Both the position numbers and the translations under genes were made by a program. This document shows positions 62,335 to 64,000 of a stretch of DNA of 64,000 nt, in pieces. How positions within the stretch are numbered: position 1 is the stretch's first letter; each line of letters begins with the position of its first letter. The notes under the pieces were generated by a model. That model made no database searches, was not told the origin of the DNA, and was given only the letters and a program-made list of their open reading frames with translations. This stretch comes from Sphingobacterium siyangense (GTDB lineage Bacteria; Bacteroidota; Bacteroidia; Sphingobacteriales; Sphingobacteriaceae): NCBI RefSeq assembly GCF_007830445.1, contig NZ_VLKR01000002.1, positions 1-64,000 of the forward strand, written 5' to 3'.

Positions 62335-63180
62335 TTATTCTTTCCTTAATGTGAAAATGGTAACCTCGGGTCGGGCGTTGAATCTGATGGGAATGCTGTG
62401 TCCCAGTCCGCGGTTGATATATAATGTTCTGTCTCCGCTTATTTTCTTGATTCCTTGATCGTAGTTTTTATTTTTTACGGGAATAATCGGGGAGCCCCAA
62501 AAAGGAATTCTTACTTGGCCAGCATGTGTGTGTCCTGCCAGGATCCAGCCATTGTATCTATTCCAGCCGTCGAGGTCTGCGGCATCCGGATTATGACATA
62601 ATACTAAACTGGCTTGAGATTGATCGTAGTCTTTCATGGCCTTTACAAGGTCAAAGTTTGTTCCCCAAAAGTCATCTATACCAAATATTCTTAACCCTTG
62701 GGTTATTACGCTTTCATTTCTCAATACTTTTATCGAATATCCATGGAGTAGGCTAACGATTGAATCTGCTGCCGCACTGTCCTGAAAATTTTTTCCATAG
62801 TCATGATTGCCTAGAATTGCCAATGTTTGAAGTTTGCCTTTTGGGGCATCTTGCATGACTTCATTGAGTTGTTCTAAGGGGATTTTATTGTTAACAAGAC
62901 GTACAAAATCGCCGGTGTATACCACGATATCGGGCTTTAATGCTCCGATTTCCCGAAAGGTTCTTTTTATAAAATCTTTATCCACATAGTTGCCGATATG
63001 GATGTCCGAGATCTGGATCAATGATTTTCCTTCCAATGCTTCTGGTAAATGTTTTACAGTTAGATTGATCTGCTCGTATTTTACCCAATGTGGCTCGATT
63101 TTCTAGCTGTAAAAACCGAGCAATGCACCCATTACGAATAAACATATTGCTATATGCTTTAATTTTCGCTTATTTTTCAT
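62335..63180 (-). pseudogene. Metallophosphoesterase interrupted by an in-frame TAG
   Basis: Starting from ATG 63180 the frame encodes an N-terminal basic helix and membrane segment (HIAICLFVMGALLGFYS), then TAG at 63105-63103 (codon 26), and then continues in the same frame with KIEPHWVKYEQINLTVKHLP and the full catalytic domain: ISDIHIG, GDF, GNHDYG, GHTHAGQ. The domain is complete (about 233 aa from the TTG at 63036). Without the TAG the protein would be 281 aa, the normal length for YkuE-like membrane phosphoesterases. Either a recent nonsense mutation, a sequencing error, or a restart at a non-ATG codon. Confidence 0.8.
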
Positions 63181-63189
63181 AGCGCTAAA

Positions 63190-63690
63190 TTAACTTTTCC
63201 AGTCAGATTTGCTAATCTTCATATTGAGGCTTTTCCAGGTTTCGTTGCCAATTGTTACTTCCGAAATCATATTTTCGTTAATTCGAAAACCTACGGCTTC
63301 ATAACATCGGATTGCATTGTGATTCCAGTCATAAACGTTTAAATCGGCTGTTTCATAATTGCCTTCAATAAAAAGCCGCCTGAGGAGTGTGTTCACAGTG
63401 CTCTTGCCGTAACCTTTATTTCGTTCGGAACTTTTTGCAATTAGGATGCGGCAAAGTCTTGGAATGTCCCGTTCGAAGCTTAATTCGCAGTGGCCGATAA
63501 TTTCTTTGGTTGCTGTGTCGATTATTTTAAAGGCGTTTCGCTTTAGGTCTTGAATGTATTTTTCAAGTTGGTAATCGGTAAGCGGAAACGAAAAATACGG
63601 TCCTGCGAACTGTAATAGTTCCTCTGCTGATCGAATCCATGACTTAAAAAGCGGAAAATCTGATTTTTCGAATTGAAGTAGTGTTATCAT
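63190..63690 (-). CDS. GNAT family N-acetyltransferase
   Basis: 166 aa of the RimJ/RimL-like group: SWIRSAEELLQFAGPYFSFPLT at the start, the acetyl-CoA motif RNKGYGKSTVNTLLRRL, then VYDWNHNAIRCYEAVGFRINE. Substrate unknown. The interrupted phosphoesterase begins 9 bp downstream, so they may share a transcript. Confidence 0.88.
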   Translation of the reverse strand: MITLLQFEKSDFPLFKSWIRSAEELLQFAGPYFSFPLTDYQLEKYIQDLKRNAFKIIDTATKEIIGHCELSFERDIPRLCRILIAKSSERNKGYGKSTVNTLLRRLFIEGNYETADLNVYDWNHNAIRCYEAVGFRINENMISEVTIGNETWKSLNMKISKSDWKS

Positions 63691-63805
63691 GATTATTGTC
63701 TAGTTGCCGTTCTGAAGGTAAATCAATTTAGAAAATTCTCGAGCCCGATCCTAAAGAAATTACTGAATTTTACGAAATTCGTGTGAAATATATTAAAAGA
63801 GTATT

Positions 63806-64000
63806 ATGCCGCAGCTTATTTTAGATACAATTATAGAAGCTCCTTTATCGGTTGTTTTTGACTTGGCACGTAGTATTGATCTGCATATGTATTCGACAAA
63901 GAAAACTGGGGAGAAGGCAATTGATGGGGTGACGACAGGATTAATCGAGGTAGGTCAGCATGTGCGTTGGCGTGCAAGGCATCTTGGCGTAAAGCAAACA
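63806..64000 (+). CDS. SRPBCC (START/Bet v1-like) protein, partial
   Basis: The first 65 codons of a gene cut by the window end: MPQLILDTIIEAPLSVVFDL, then ARSIDLHMYS and GVTTGLIEVGQHVRWRARH. This is the opening of SRPBCC proteins, small ligand-binding folds. Full length and role cannot be judged. Start is the first ATG. Confidence 0.75.
   Translation, partial: MPQLILDTIIEAPLSVVFDLARSIDLHMYSTKKTGEKAIDGVTTGLIEVGQHVRWRARHLGVKQT

Overview
This window looks like chromosomal DNA of a Bacteroidota bacterium, most likely Sphingobacteriaceae (Sphingobacterium-like). The evidence is the AT-rich base composition, many exact copies of the Bacteroidota -7 promoter element TAnnTTTG (several with a TTG/TTTG -33 element 19-20 bp upstream), weak Shine-Dalgarno signals, and Bacteroidota-typical families and gene orders: DUF2851, DUF4199, DUF3078, DUF3098, a RemB-like barrel, and ftsX-DUF3098-uppP-truB-ribF. 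I saw no insertion sequence, prophage, CRISPR array, rRNA operon or plasmid function; this is mostly core genome with small accessory pieces.

Layout. 1-5 kb: tRNA-Lys, divergent prmC/ribD, DUF2851 and ankyrin proteins, then ubiX behind a leader carrying a terminator. 5-10 kb: a dihydroorotase-like protein that has lost metal ligands, an acidic unknown, DUF4199 and two glycosyltransferases. 10-19 kb: a TTG-start pair with an MBL hydrolase, a 51-aa lmo0937-type protein, ispD, queA, an orphan ABC permease, a YARHG lipoprotein, and hisG-hisD behind a histidine-rich leader peptide. 19-27 kb: PAP2 phosphatase, oxidoreductase, queE, an intergenic region with a CCCCTGTTA repeat cluster, and thrS-infC-rpmI-rplT. 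27-35 kb: a DUF3060 repeat protein, a large transglutaminase-like membrane protein, rimK with a retropepsin-like partner, purM, a DNA glycosylase, an SPFH protein with a small ribbon-helix-helix partner, and pepE. 35-44 kb: mgtE, a CLC-type anion transporter preceded by a fluoride riboswitch, small metabolic genes, ubiE/menG and dnaB. 44-56 kb: DUF3078, rlmH, a PQQ-type sugar dehydrogenase, murI, GH125, a RemB-like protein, aroQ and the ftsX operon. 56-64 kb: leuS, GNAT proteins, a cold-shock-domain protein, a TetR regulator inside a perfect palindrome, a metallophosphoesterase gene broken by an in-frame TAG, and a partial SRPBCC gene.

The most notable items are regulatory: a fluoride riboswitch with a visible expression platform in front of a CLC-F-like gene; a his leader peptide (six His in ten codons) in front of only hisG-hisD; a 40-bp palindrome containing two opposed -7 boxes at tetR; several genes whose -7 box lies only 4-7 nt before the start codon (predicted leaderless mRNAs); a terminator-bearing ubiX leader; and a 49-codon ORF overlapping the start of the degenerate dihydroorotase. 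Functions are assigned from motifs and family memory; no database search was possible.
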